DNA of 35,223 nucleotides from Gemmatimonadota bacterium (GTDB taxonomy: Bacteria; Gemmatimonadota; Gemmatimonadetes; Gemmatimonadales; Gemmatimonadaceae): assembly GCA_947471365.1 (NCBI GenBank), contig CANIWQ010000019.1:1-35223 (forward strand). The letters are read 5' to 3'. The stretch's first letter is position 1; every line of letters begins with the position of its first letter. Position numbers and translations under genes: made by a program. Of the stretch, positions 1 to 7,453 are shown piece after piece. The notes below the pieces were generated by a model. That model was not told the DNA's origin, did no database searches, and saw only the letters and a list, made by a program, of their open reading frames with translations.

Positions 1-444
1 AATTTCTATTTGGTGGGCCAAGACCGGATGCTCGACATTTTCAATCAGCTCTTCGGGGCGATCTTCCTGGTGGGCCTCGCCCTGAGCGGCGTTGGCCTGC
101 TGGTGGGTGGCGTGGGCGTGGTGGCCATTATGATGATCTCGGTCACCGAGCGCACGCGCGAGATTGGCGTGCGTAAGGCACTCGGCGCGACGAGCGGTCT
201 CATTCTTTGGCAATTTCTGATTGAGGCCGCCACACTCACCTGCCTAGGCGCCGCTATTGGGCTGGCCATTGGCGCGGCGATCGCGGCGCTCGTGAAGGCC
301 TACACGCCCATCCCGGCGTCGGTGCCCTTTTCCGCCGTTGTGACGTCACTTGTGGCGGCGGCGCTCACCGGGGTTGTCTTCGGCATGGCGCCAGCGGCGC
401 GCGCCGCGCGACTGGACCCCATCGCCGCGCTCCGGCACGAGTAA
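1..444 (+). CDS. ABC transporter permease, MacB/FtsX type (C-terminal part)
   Basis: The reading frame is open from base 1, so the gene begins before the window; about 147 C-terminal residues are present. They form the FtsX-type permease domain of MacB-like transporters: a first membrane helix (IFLVGLALSGVGLLVGGVG), the cytoplasmic coupling loop with TERTREIGVRKALGA, two more helices, and the typical tail ending in AARLDPIAALRHE. Proteins of this family sit in the inner membrane and, driven by a partner ATPase, act on periplasmic or outer-membrane substrates. Two full-length relatives follow directly, so this is the first visible member of a tandem permease array. The ATPase is not in the window and probably lies upstream. 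The substrate cannot be told. Confidence 0.9.
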   Translation, partial: NFYLVGQDRMLDIFNQLFGAIFLVGLALSGVGLLVGGVGVVAIMMISVTERTREIGVRKALGATSGLILWQFLIEAATLTCLGAAIGLAIGAAIAALVKAYTPIPASVPFSAVVTSLVAAALTGVVFGMAPAARAARLDPIAALRHE

Positions 445-454
445 CGAGCCCTTG

Positions 455-473
455 CGGAGGGCTTTTCCCTCCG
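455..473 (+). other. Intergenic hairpin between permease genes
   Basis: CGGAGGG (455-461) and CCCTCCG (467-473) form a 7-bp stem with a CTTTT loop. It lies between the stop of the first permease gene (444) and the start of the second (490). No T run follows, so it is not a standard terminator. It may stabilise or process the polycistronic message, or mask the purine-rich GGAGGG element. This is structure seen in the sequence only; function is unknown. Confidence 0.4.
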
Positions 474-489
474 AGTGATTTCATGGTGC

Positions 490-1731
490 ATGCGCTTCTC
501 CGACGTCCTTGCCATCGCATTCGGCCAGATTCGCGCCAATAAACTCCGATCGTTTTTCACGCTGCTGGGCGTGATCGTGTCGGTGGCGTTTCTTGTGGCA
601 GTCGTGGCTATCATCCAAGGGATGAATGCGTACGTCAAGGAGAATCTTGCCGACGCGATGGTGGGCACGAACGCATTTCAAGTCCGACGCACGCCTATTC
701 AGATCGGCTTGTTCAACGACGAAATGTGGAAACGCGTGGCGCGGAGGCCACGCATCACCATGGCGGACGCGGCGACGGTGCGAGCCGCGCTCCCCGACGC
801 AGAAGCAATTGCCCTGACCTCGGGCTATCCGCCTCCGCTCTCCGACATTATCTGGCGTGGCCGCACCATCTCCGACGTCATGACGTTCGGCATCACGCCG
901 CCCTACCAGCGCGTGCAAGACTACAAGTTCGAGCGCGGCGTGCCCATCACCGACATCGACATGGACCAGCGCCGCGCCGTCGTCGTCCTTGGGCACGACA
1001 TCGCGAGCAAACTGTTTGAGTCGGTGGACCCGATTGGGCAGGAGGTGCGTCTGGGCGGTGAGCGCCTGACCGTCATCGGCGTGGCCGCGCCCAAGGGACA
1101 AGTGCTGGGACAGTCCTTTGACGCGTTCGCGATGCTCCCCTACTCGCGCTACGAAATGGTGTACGGGCGACGCAACACCACCTCGGTGTCCGTCAAAATG
1201 GCCAATGCGGCCGATGTCGCGTCGGGCATGCAGCGCGCCGAAGAAGCCATGCGGCTCGCCCATCATTTACGGCCGTCGCAAGAGAACAATTTCAGCGTGG
1301 AGACGGCCGACGCGCTCGTCGCATTCTGGAAGAGTCTGACCTCAGTGCTCTTCAGCGTGATTCCCGCCGTGGTCGGCATTGGCGTGGTGGTGGGAGGCAT
1401 CGTGATCATGAACATCATGTTGATGGCGGTCACGGAACGCACGCACGAGATCGGCATTCGCAAAGCGGTCGGTGCGCGCGCGCGAGACATCGAGCGACAG
1501 TTCCTCGCTGAGGCCATCGTGCTCTCGGTGTTAGGCGGAGTGCTGGGCGTGTTGGCCGGATGGGCGTTCGCCGAAGTCGTGGCGGCGGTGTCGCCACTGC
1601 CGGCGCGCATCACTGCTTGGTCGGTGGCGCTCGCCCTCCTGCTCGGCGCCTCCGTGGGCGTGATCTTCGGCGTGTATCCCGCGCGGCGCGCGGCGCGGCT
1701 CGACCCAGTCACCGCCATGCGAGCTGAGTGA
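490..1731 (+). CDS. ABC transporter permease, MacB/FtsX type
   Basis: A 413-residue inner-membrane permease. After a short cytoplasmic N-terminus (NKLRSFFTLLGVIVSV) comes the first membrane helix, then a periplasmic MacB core domain of roughly residues 45-280, then three membrane helices with the coupling motif TERTHEIGIRKAVGA and the tail RAARLDPVTAMRAE. I chose ATG 490 over the in-frame GTG at 475 because the sequence from MRFSDVL onward aligns with the next gene's N-terminus and the five extra residues do not. Neither start has a convincing ribosome binding site. The stop overlaps the start of the next permease gene by one base (TGATG), pointing to coupled translation. Family assignment is secure; substrate unknown. 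Confidence 0.92.
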   Translation: MRFSDVLAIAFGQIRANKLRSFFTLLGVIVSVAFLVAVVAIIQGMNAYVKENLADAMVGTNAFQVRRTPIQIGLFNDEMWKRVARRPRITMADAATVRAALPDAEAIALTSGYPPPLSDIIWRGRTISDVMTFGITPPYQRVQDYKFERGVPITDIDMDQRRAVVVLGHDIASKLFESVDPIGQEVRLGGERLTVIGVAAPKGQVLGQSFDAFAMLPYSRYEMVYGRRNTTSVSVKMANAADVASGMQRAEEAMRLAHHLRPSQENNFSVETADALVAFWKSLTSVLFSVIPAVVGIGVVVGGIVIMNIMLMAVTERTHEIGIRKAVGARARDIERQFLAEAIVLSVLGGVLGVLAGWAFAEVVAAVSPLPARITAWSVALALLLGASVGVIFGVYPARRAARLDPVTAMRAE

Positions 1732-2981
1732 TGCGCCTCGTCAGCGTGGACCAACTGCGCGAGAACGTCGGCATTGCCATTGATGCGCTCCGCGTCAGCA
1801 AAATGCGATCGGCGCTTACCATCCTCGGCGTCGTGATTGGCGTGGCAACGGTTATGACGATGGCGTCGATCGTGCAGGGGGTGCGCGACCAGATCCTCGA
1901 TACCATCAATATCGCCGGCCCCTCCACGTTCTACGTGATGAAGCTGTTCTCCACCACGCTCGTCGATCCGCAGATGCTCCCCAAGTACATCCGCGTGCGT
2001 CCGGATCTCACACAGGGGGACGCGCAACGTATTGCCGAGTTGCCACAGGTCCAATACGCATCGCTCTGGACACAGGTGCTGGGACGGTTGGAATACGCCG
2101 GTACACGAAGCCAAGCCACATCCGTTTTTGGCGCCGACGATCGATTCCCAGAAATTCAAGGCGGCGAACTGCTGCAAGGACGGTGGTTCACCAAGTCCGA
2201 GCTGCGGAGTGGCAAGGCGGTGGTCGTGCTCGATGACGCCCAATCCCGGCGACTCTTTGGCCGAGAGCGTGCCATCGGCAAGACGATGAACGTCGGGGGA
2301 CGCCCGATGGAAGTGATTGGCATCTACACGCCGCCGCTCAACGCCTTTGCGCCGCCGGGGCAGGAAACGGGCGCGATTGTACCGTTCCTGTTCGCGTGGC
2401 ACGCGTACCGGATCGACAAACTGAACGGACTGTTCATTCCGGTGAAACCGCAGCCCGGTGTTACGGCACGCGACGCCGAGGACGCGGTGCGCGTTGCGCT
2501 CAGGGAGTCGCGCCACCTGCGCCCAGCCGAAAAGGACAACTTTGATCTGGTCTCACAGGATCAGTTGCTCAACACGGTCATGTCGATCACCGACATTTTC
2601 TTTCTGGTGATGATCGCGCTCGCATCCGTGGCCCTGATGGTGGGGGGGATTGGCGTGATGGCGATCATGATGGTGTCGGTCACGGCGCGCACGCGAGAGA
2701 TTGGCGTGCGGAAAGCACTCGGGGCCACACGGCGCGACATTCTGCTGCAGTTTCTGATTGAAGCGGCAACATTGACGGGCATCGGTGGCGTGCTGGGGGT
2801 GTTATTCGGTGTTTTGGCAGGGCGGGTTGTCACGGGTTTGCTGAACGTGAAGGCCGACTTTCCGTACGAGTATACGGCGATCGCGGTGGCGGTGAGCGTG
2901 GCGATCGGTTTGGTGTTTGGCGTGGTGCCCGCGCGGCGCGCGGCACGGATGGATCCGATCGAGGCGTTGCGCCACGAGTAG
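1731..2981 (+). CDS. ABC transporter permease, MacB/FtsX type
   Basis: A 416-residue permease with the same plan as its upstream neighbour: N-terminal helix (MRSALTILGVVIGVATVM), large periplasmic MacB core, then helices around VALMVGGIGVMAIMMV and the coupling loop TARTREIGVRKALGA, ending AARMDPIEALRHE. Start is ATG 1731, sharing one base with the previous stop; GTG 1728 is also in frame but adds only one residue. Its C-terminus resembles the partial gene at the window's left edge more than the middle permease does, which suggests duplication within the array. Together the genes look like subunits of one or two heteromeric exporters of the kind that extrude peptides, antibiotics or lipoproteins. 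No ATPase is visible. Confidence 0.92.
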   Translation: MRLVSVDQLRENVGIAIDALRVSKMRSALTILGVVIGVATVMTMASIVQGVRDQILDTINIAGPSTFYVMKLFSTTLVDPQMLPKYIRVRPDLTQGDAQRIAELPQVQYASLWTQVLGRLEYAGTRSQATSVFGADDRFPEIQGGELLQGRWFTKSELRSGKAVVVLDDAQSRRLFGRERAIGKTMNVGGRPMEVIGIYTPPLNAFAPPGQETGAIVPFLFAWHAYRIDKLNGLFIPVKPQPGVTARDAEDAVRVALRESRHLRPAEKDNFDLVSQDQLLNTVMSITDIFFLVMIALASVALMVGGIGVMAIMMVSVTARTREIGVRKALGATRRDILLQFLIEAATLTGIGGVLGVLFGVLAGRVVTGLLNVKADFPYEYTAIAVAVSVAIGLVFGVVPARRAARMDPIEALRHE

Positions 2982-3002
2982 CAGCGCCACAAGCTTGGGG
3001 CG

Positions 3003-3020
3003 CCCCACAGTAGTGTGGGG
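3003..3020 (+). other. Hairpin after the permease operon
   Basis: CCCCACA (3003-3009) pairs with TGTGGGG (3014-3020) across a GTAG loop, 21 bases after the permease stop and 22 bases before the lipoprotein start. There is no T tract, so it is at best a weak terminator; it may separate the permease transcript from the lipoprotein gene. Confidence 0.4.
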
Positions 3021-3042
3021 GCTTCACCAACAGAGGTTTCGT

Positions 3043-3480
3043 ATGAACCGCTCCTTTCTCGCCTGTTCTGCGGCTGCGGCCCTCAGCCTGAGCGCATGCG
3101 CATCGCCGGCGCCCTCCCCTGCTCCGGCGCCTACCGCTGCACCAAGCGCACCGTCGGCCTCCGTGGCTGCTGGAACACCGACCTCCGCGCCAACTGGCGA
3201 ACGCCTCGGCATGGTCGGCATCCGCCGACTCGATGTCCCGTACGTAGCCGAATCCAAGCTCCGGAAATTCTTCGACGGGCTGCAGAAAACCGGCATCATG
3301 GTGCGCGACAAAGAGTGTGGCGGGAATCTCTGGAACGTGGAGATCGTCACGCAGACGTCGGTCACTTTGGGGCAGCAGGGGGAGAGCGCCAGCGGGCACA
3401 AATGCACCATCCAGTTCGGTCGGATTACCGAGGTCTTTGACGAAAACGGTGCGCCAACGATATACCGCCAACGGCGTTAG
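3043..3480 (+). CDS. Small lipoprotein of unknown function
   Basis: A 145-residue protein beginning MNRSFLACSAAAALSLSACA. This is a signal peptide with an LSAC lipobox, so the mature protein should be lipidated at Cys19 and anchored to a membrane. A 30-residue Pro/Ala/Ser linker follows, then a compact domain of about 95 residues with two cysteines (DKECGGN and GHKCTIQF) that could form a disulfide in the periplasm. ATG 3043 is chosen because AGAGG lies 6 bases upstream and the signal peptide starts exactly there; the longer frame back to 2917 reads through the permease gene. I do not recognise the globular domain. It follows the permeases on the same strand but after a hairpin, so a link to the transporter is only possible. 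Confidence 0.8.
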   Translation: MNRSFLACSAAAALSLSACASPAPSPAPAPTAAPSAPSASVAAGTPTSAPTGERLGMVGIRRLDVPYVAESKLRKFFDGLQKTGIMVRDKECGGNLWNVEIVTQTSVTLGQQGESASGHKCTIQFGRITEVFDENGAPTIYRQRR

Positions 3481-3698
3481 CACGTCGGGGTGGAACTTTG
3501 CCCCAGCCCACCGGGGTATGATCGTCAGGCACGGCTGGAGCTCAGGGCGCGTCGGACCAGCGGCAGGCTGGGCGACAAGGGGACGCACCCTCCCATTGGG
3601 AGGCCAAAACCCCTAACGTTTTACTCTAGCTGGGCGTTATCAGGAGGTCGGCGGAAGCTCGCCGCTCCCACTCACGTTGTCATTGGAGGATGGACTCG
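3481..3698 (+). promoter_or_regulatory. 218-base leader/promoter region with a hairpin
   Basis: No gene is seen here. It contains a near-perfect inverted repeat (CCTCCC at 3589-3594, GGGAGG at 3598-3603) and a strong GGAGG ribosome binding site at 3685-3689 for the next gene. A clear -35/-10 pair is not apparent. I looked for known riboswitch cores and found no convincing match. Confidence 0.35.
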
Positions 3699-4088
3699 AT
3701 GAAGAAGTTCTTTGCGATGGCTGCAATGTTGATGGTGATGGCTGGTTCCGCGGCTGCCCAGGGCGGCGGCGGAATGGGCGGCGGCCAGCAGATGGATCCG
3801 GCTCAGATGGCTGAGCGCACCATCGGCGGTCTGTTCAAGGACATCACCGTGACGGACGCGCAGAAGAAGTCGGCCACGGACATCATCGTCAAGGCGATGA
3901 CGGACTCGCGCGCGATTGACCGCGCGGCCCCGGACGCGCAGGAAAAGCGCGCCGCGGTCACGAAGAAGCGCAACGACGACCTCAAGGCGCTGCTCACGAG
4001 CGATGCCGACAAGAAGAAGTTCGATGACAACCTCGCTGCGATGCCGGCCGGTGGCCGTCGTGGCGGTGGCCCGCCGCCGACGCTCTAA
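3699..4088 (+). CDS. Small secreted protein, possibly Spy/CpxP-like
   Basis: A 129-residue protein with a clear Sec signal peptide (KKFFAMAAMLMVMAGSAAAQ, cleavage after AAA). A Gly/Met-rich stretch follows, then a helical, highly charged core (about residues 40-115) and a Gly/Pro-rich tail (GGRRGGGPPPTL). The helical core with ITVTDAQKK near its start and many Lys/Asp/Glu recalls periplasmic Spy/CpxP chaperone-like proteins, but their LTxxQ motif is not clear, so this is a loose guess. ATG 3699 is preferred over ATG 3690 because GGAGG ends at 3689, giving 9 bases of spacing; the earlier ATG would abut the ribosome binding site. A strong terminator follows, so it is probably transcribed alone or as the last gene of its unit. 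Confidence 0.8.
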   Translation: MKKFFAMAAMLMVMAGSAAAQGGGGMGGGQQMDPAQMAERTIGGLFKDITVTDAQKKSATDIIVKAMTDSRAIDRAAPDAQEKRAAVTKKRNDDLKALLTSDADKKKFDDNLAAMPAGGRRGGGPPPTL

Positions 4089-4134
4089 CGCTCGGCAGGC
4101 ACGCTCGGCGGCAGGCTCGCCAAGCAACGAAGAG

Positions 4135-4169
4135 AAAGCGGGCTGACGGATTTTCCGTCAGCCCGCTTT
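4135..4169. terminator. Bidirectional rho-independent terminator
   Basis: A perfect 16-bp stem: 4135-4150 pairs with 4154-4169 around a 3-base T loop. On the + strand the stem ends in CTTT followed by GTTGT; on the - strand it ends in GCTTT followed by CTC. It lies between two convergent genes (stop at 4088 on +, stop at 4225 on -) and probably ends both transcripts. Confidence 0.9.
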
Positions 4170-4224
4170 GTTGTATCGGTCGAGGTGCACGCGACCGCCG
4201 TGTTTTTCCGGCGTGACGTCCGCG

Positions 4225-5043
4225 TTACTTCCCGCGCGAAATCGCCTTCGCGGCGATGCGGTCAATGAGGCTCGGCGCAATCATCTTGAGCCACATCCCA
4301 ATCTTCCCGCGCGCAGTCATTACCAGCTCGCGTTTGCGCGCCGCCGCCGCCTGCAGCACCTGTACGGCGCACGCGGCTGGCGTCATCGCGGCATTGAGGT
4401 CGATCGGCACGAAGCCCAACGGCACGCCGCTCGCATTGAGGTTGCGTCCCTGCACGCCGGTGCCAACAAAGCCCGGGTTCACGATGGTGACGGTCACGCC
4501 GGTCCCCTCCAGTTCGATGCGCAGGGAATCAAAGAAGCCATTCATCGCGTGCTTGCTCGCCGCGTAGCCGCTACGCATGGGGACGCCGGTACGTCCCGCT
4601 AAACTCGATACGCACACAATGCGACCGCGCCGCGCGCGGAGGTGCGGCAACGCCGCCGCCGTGGTGTAGACGGCACCGAAGTAATTGACCTGCATCACTC
4701 GCTGGAACACGGAAAGGTCTTGCACCTCATCTACGCGCGCCCACATCCCGAGTCCCGCGTTGTTGACGAGGGTATCGAGCCGTCCGTAGTGAGCGACGGT
4801 CGTAGCCACGGCCGCCGCGCAGGCGTTCGGATCGGTGAGGTCCGCTGGTACGGCAATGGCGGTTCCTCCGGTGGAGGCCCCAGCGGTTTGACAGGCAAGG
4901 ACGACGCGCGCGAGTTCGTCGGCGCGGCGCGCAACGAGCGCCAGCTTGGCGCCCTGCCCCGCCAACTGCACCGCCACCTGTTCGCCAATCCCGCTGGAGG
5001 CGCCGGTGACCATCACGACGTTATCGCGGAACTCACCGTTCAT
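4225..5043 (-). CDS. Short-chain dehydrogenase/reductase (SDR)
   Basis: A 272-residue classical SDR. The nucleotide-binding motif TGASSGIG is near residue 12, NNAG follows in the middle, and the catalytic Ser (CVSSLAGR) and YxxxK (YAASKHA) are all present, so the enzyme should be active with NAD(P)H. The extended C-terminal half (KIGMWLKMIAPSLIDRIAAKAI) is typical of the DltE/YqjQ-like SDRs that sit at membranes and reduce ketones or acyl groups. The substrate cannot be predicted. ATG 5043 gives the standard N-terminus MNGEFRDNVVMVTGA; the longer frame to 5100 runs into the RidA gene. It lies 10 bases after the RidA-family stop, so the two are probably co-transcribed. Confidence 0.93.
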   Translation of the reverse strand: MNGEFRDNVVMVTGASSGIGEQVAVQLAGQGAKLALVARRADELARVVLACQTAGASTGGTAIAVPADLTDPNACAAAVATTVAHYGRLDTLVNNAGLGMWARVDEVQDLSVFQRVMQVNYFGAVYTTAAALPHLRARRGRIVCVSSLAGRTGVPMRSGYAASKHAMNGFFDSLRIELEGTGVTVTIVNPGFVGTGVQGRNLNASGVPLGFVPIDLNAAMTPAACAVQVLQAAAARKRELVMTARGKIGMWLKMIAPSLIDRIAAKAISRGK

Positions 5044-5053
5044 CGCGCCGTCC

Positions 5054-5434
5054 TCACTCGGTGACCGCACCGATGGCTTGCACTTCAATCTGATACCCAA
5101 AGTGCAGGTCGTTCACTGGCACGACCGCGCGCGCTGGCCGATGGTCCCCCATCACTTTGGCGTACGCCACATTCACTCGGCCCCACAGTTCCATGTCGGA
5201 CACGTAGATGGTCATCTGCACCACCTGGTCCAGCGAACTCCCCGCGGCCTTCAGCACGGCCTCGATGTTGCGGAGCACCTGTTCGGTCTGCTCTTCGATG
5301 GAGCCCGCCACGTGCGTGGTGGCACCCGGCACCATCGGGAGCTGCCCCGCCACGAAGGCGAAGCCGTTGTGGACAATGGCCTGTGAGTAGTGGCCACCAG
5401 GGATGGGCGCGTTCGGCGTTTCAATAATCTGCAT
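5054..5434 (-). CDS. RidA/YjgF-family protein
   Basis: 126 residues, the normal size for this trimeric family. RidA members hydrolyse reactive 2-aminoacrylate and other enamine/imine intermediates made by PLP enzymes. Diagnostic features are the N-terminal GGHYSQAIVHNGFAFVAGQ, the middle EQTEQVLRNIEAVL with SLDQVVQMTIYV, and the substrate-binding arginine region HRPARAVVPV. The C-terminus (GYQIEVQAIGAVTE) replaces the usual 'P...EIEAIA' but keeps the pattern. It is cytoplasmic and is the first gene of a two-gene unit with the SDR. Some family members are not imine deaminases, so the exact substrate is open. A hairpin sits just upstream of its ATG. Confidence 0.93.
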   Translation of the reverse strand: MQIIETPNAPIPGGHYSQAIVHNGFAFVAGQLPMVPGATTHVAGSIEEQTEQVLRNIEAVLKAAGSSLDQVVQMTIYVSDMELWGRVNVAYAKVMGDHRPARAVVPVNDLHFGYQIEVQAIGAVTE

Positions 5435-5437
5435 GGG

Positions 5438-5457
5438 GAGGGGTTTGAGGACCCCTC
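5438..5457 (-). promoter_or_regulatory. Hairpin at the RidA start codon
   Basis: GAGGGGT (5438-5444) and ACCCCTC (5451-5457) form a 7-bp stem ending three bases upstream of the RidA ATG on the - strand. No Shine-Dalgarno sequence is visible in front of that gene, so the hairpin could influence ribosome access. Seen in sequence; role not known. Confidence 0.35.
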
Positions 5458-5534
5458 AACTTACGAGATTGGGCGCCCTGCCGTGATAGCCACCCGCCTC
5501 GCCCCGCACCCGGTGTGTGCCCTATCTTTCACGG

Positions 5535-6254
5535 ATGACCACCGTTGACGCCCTTGCCATTTTTGCCCATCGGGACGACGCCGAACTCTGCTGCGGCGGC
5601 ACGCTCGCCAAGCTGGTGCGGCTCGGGCACCGCGTGGGCATCGTCGATCTCACACAGGGCGAGATGGGCTCGCGCGGGTCGGCGGCCACGCGCGCCGCTG
5701 AAGCGACGACTGCTGCGGCCGTCCTCGGGGTTCAGGTGCGCGAGAATCTCGCGCTACCCGACGCCGCCATTACCAACACCCCCGAGACGCGCGCGGCGCT
5801 CGCTAACGTGATTCGTCGGCTCGCCCCGCGTATCGTGATCACGCATGCCCCGGCGGGGCGGCATCCCGACCATCGCGTCACCGCACAGCTCGTGCGCGAT
5901 GCCTGCTTTGTGGGCGGGTTGGCCAAAGTTGCTCCGGAGCTCCCGCCCCACCGTCCGCTCAAGATTCTGCACGCTATTGCCTACCGCGAAGATCAGGAGA
6001 AGCCGACGTTCGTCGTGGATATCTCCGACGACTTCGACACCAAGCTGCGCGCCATTCAGTGCTATGGCTCGCAGTTCGACGGCGCCACACAAGCCGGCGA
6101 AGTGTACCCTACGGGCGAACCGCTGTACGACGTGATCCGCCATCAGAGTGCGCACTACGGGTCGCTCATCCGCCGCCAATACGGGGAGCCTTTTTTCACC
6201 TTCGAGACCATGCTCGTCGACAACCCGCTCACGCTCGACGTCTTCTCGATGTAA
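5535..6254 (+). CDS. bshB1: BshB1-like deacetylase (bacillithiol biosynthesis)
   Basis: A 239-residue LmbE/PIG-L-family zinc deacetylase. The closest type I recognise is BshB1, which removes acetate from N-acetylglucosaminyl-malate in bacillithiol synthesis. Supporting features are AHRDDAELCCGGTL near the N-terminus, TQGEMGSRGSAATRAAEA, the second zinc-ligand region GRHPDHR (His110, His113) and the late YGSQFDG / YGSLIRRQYGEPFF segments. Zinc ligands would be His12, Asp15 and His113. The usual AHPDD is AHRDD here, a Pro-to-Arg change beside the metal site. ATG 5535 is chosen because the conserved domain begins at once; no ribosome binding site is seen, but TATCTT lies 6 bases upstream, so the mRNA may be leaderless. 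The other bsh genes are not in the window. Confidence 0.85.
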   Translation: MTTVDALAIFAHRDDAELCCGGTLAKLVRLGHRVGIVDLTQGEMGSRGSAATRAAEATTAAAVLGVQVRENLALPDAAITNTPETRAALANVIRRLAPRIVITHAPAGRHPDHRVTAQLVRDACFVGGLAKVAPELPPHRPLKILHAIAYREDQEKPTFVVDISDDFDTKLRAIQCYGSQFDGATQAGEVYPTGEPLYDVIRHQSAHYGSLIRRQYGEPFFTFETMLVDNPLTLDVFSM

Positions 6255-6292
6255 CGGTCGCGCGCCCCCAGCGCGCGTATATTTCAGGACCT

Positions 6293-7450
6293 ATGACAGC
6301 CCCGATTTATCTCGATCACGCCGCCTCCACGCCGGTGCGCCAGGAAGTCCTCGACGCCATGGCGCCGTTTTTTGATATGCGCTTTGGCAATGCCTCCAGC
6401 ACGCACCGCTGGGGCCGCGAGTCGCGCGCCGCGCTCGACGATGCCCGCGACCGCATTGCGGCCTGCCTCGGCGCGCACCCAGACGAAGTCTGCCTCACCT
6501 CCGGCGGCACGGAAGGCGACAACCTCGCCATCCTCGGCGCGTGGCGTGCCCTGCGTGGTGCCGGACGCATCGCGGTCGCCACGTCGGTGATCGAGCACAA
6601 GGCCGTGCTGGCCGCCATGCATCACTGCGCGGCCGAAGGGGCCTCGGAACGCATGATTCCGGTGGACGCCACTGGCATCGTGTCGCTCTCGCACGCCCGC
6701 GAGATGATTGCACCCGACACCGCGCTCGCGAGCGTGATGTGGGTGAGCAATGAGATTGGCACCATTCAGCCCATACAGGCGCTCGCCGAGCACGCGAAGT
6801 CGGTGGGGGCATTGTTTCATACCGATGCGGTGCAGGCGTTCGGCAAGGTGGAAGTCGATGCGCGCAAGACACCGTTCGACTATCTCTGCATTAGCGGACA
6901 CAAGTTCGGCGCGCCCAAGGGCTCGGGCGCAATGTTCATTCGGCGTGGCACGCCGCTCGAGCCGCTGTTCTTTGGCGGCTCACAGGATCGTGGCCGACGC
7001 CCCGGCACAGAAAACGTGGCCTTTGCCGTGGGGCTCGCCACGGCCTGCGAACTCACACTCAGCGCGCACGTGCGCGAGCATGCGCGCCTCACCGCGCTCC
7101 GTGACCGACTGCAGGCCGCCATCGTGGCCGCAATTCCCGATGCCGTGGTGCATGGACGCGACGCACAACGGGCGGCGCATATTCTCAATATATCGATTCC
7201 GGGCACCGACAGTGAGTCACTGCTCATTGCGCTCGACCTCCAAGGCATTGCCTGCTCCGGCGGCTCCGCGTGCCAGAGCGGAAGCGTGATGCCGTCGCAC
7301 GTGATTAGCGCGCTTGGCGTTCCCTCCACCATTGCGGCCGGTGCGATTCGCATGAGCGTAGGCTCGCTCACCACCGATGCCGCGATTGACCGTGTTGCTG
7401 AACTGTTTCCCAAACTCGCGCTACGGGCGCGGGGCCATGCGGCGGCATAG
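6293..7450 (+). CDS. iscS: Cysteine desulfurase (IscS/NifS family)
   Basis: A 385-residue PLP enzyme that takes sulfur from cysteine as an enzyme-bound persulfide for Fe-S clusters and tRNA thiolation. It has YLDHAAST at the N-terminus, TSGGTEGDN, the HTDAVQAFGK segment, the PLP lysine in SGHKFGAPKG (Lys204) and the sulfur-carrying cysteine in CSGGSACQSG (Cys327). ATG 6293 has CAGGA just upstream and starts the conserved core; the longer frame to 6059 lies inside the bshB1 gene. A possible -10 (TATATT) is just before it. The next gene, mnmA, starts 3 bases after its stop, so this desulfurase most likely feeds sulfur to MnmA; a separate role in Fe-S assembly is possible. Confidence 0.95.
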   Translation: MTAPIYLDHAASTPVRQEVLDAMAPFFDMRFGNASSTHRWGRESRAALDDARDRIAACLGAHPDEVCLTSGGTEGDNLAILGAWRALRGAGRIAVATSVIEHKAVLAAMHHCAAEGASERMIPVDATGIVSLSHAREMIAPDTALASVMWVSNEIGTIQPIQALAEHAKSVGALFHTDAVQAFGKVEVDARKTPFDYLCISGHKFGAPKGSGAMFIRRGTPLEPLFFGGSQDRGRRPGTENVAFAVGLATACELTLSAHVREHARLTALRDRLQAAIVAAIPDAVVHGRDAQRAAHILNISIPGTDSESLLIALDLQGIACSGGSACQSGSVMPSHVISALGVPSTIAAGAIRMSVGSLTTDAAIDRVAELFPKLALRARGHAAA

Positions 7451-7453
7451 CGA

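Noticed and set aside
3481-3698. A possible c-di-GMP-type riboswitch (GACGCA followed by a GCC/AAACC-like stretch)
   Set aside because: Only scattered bases match; the conserved first half of the motif and the tetraloop receptor are missing.
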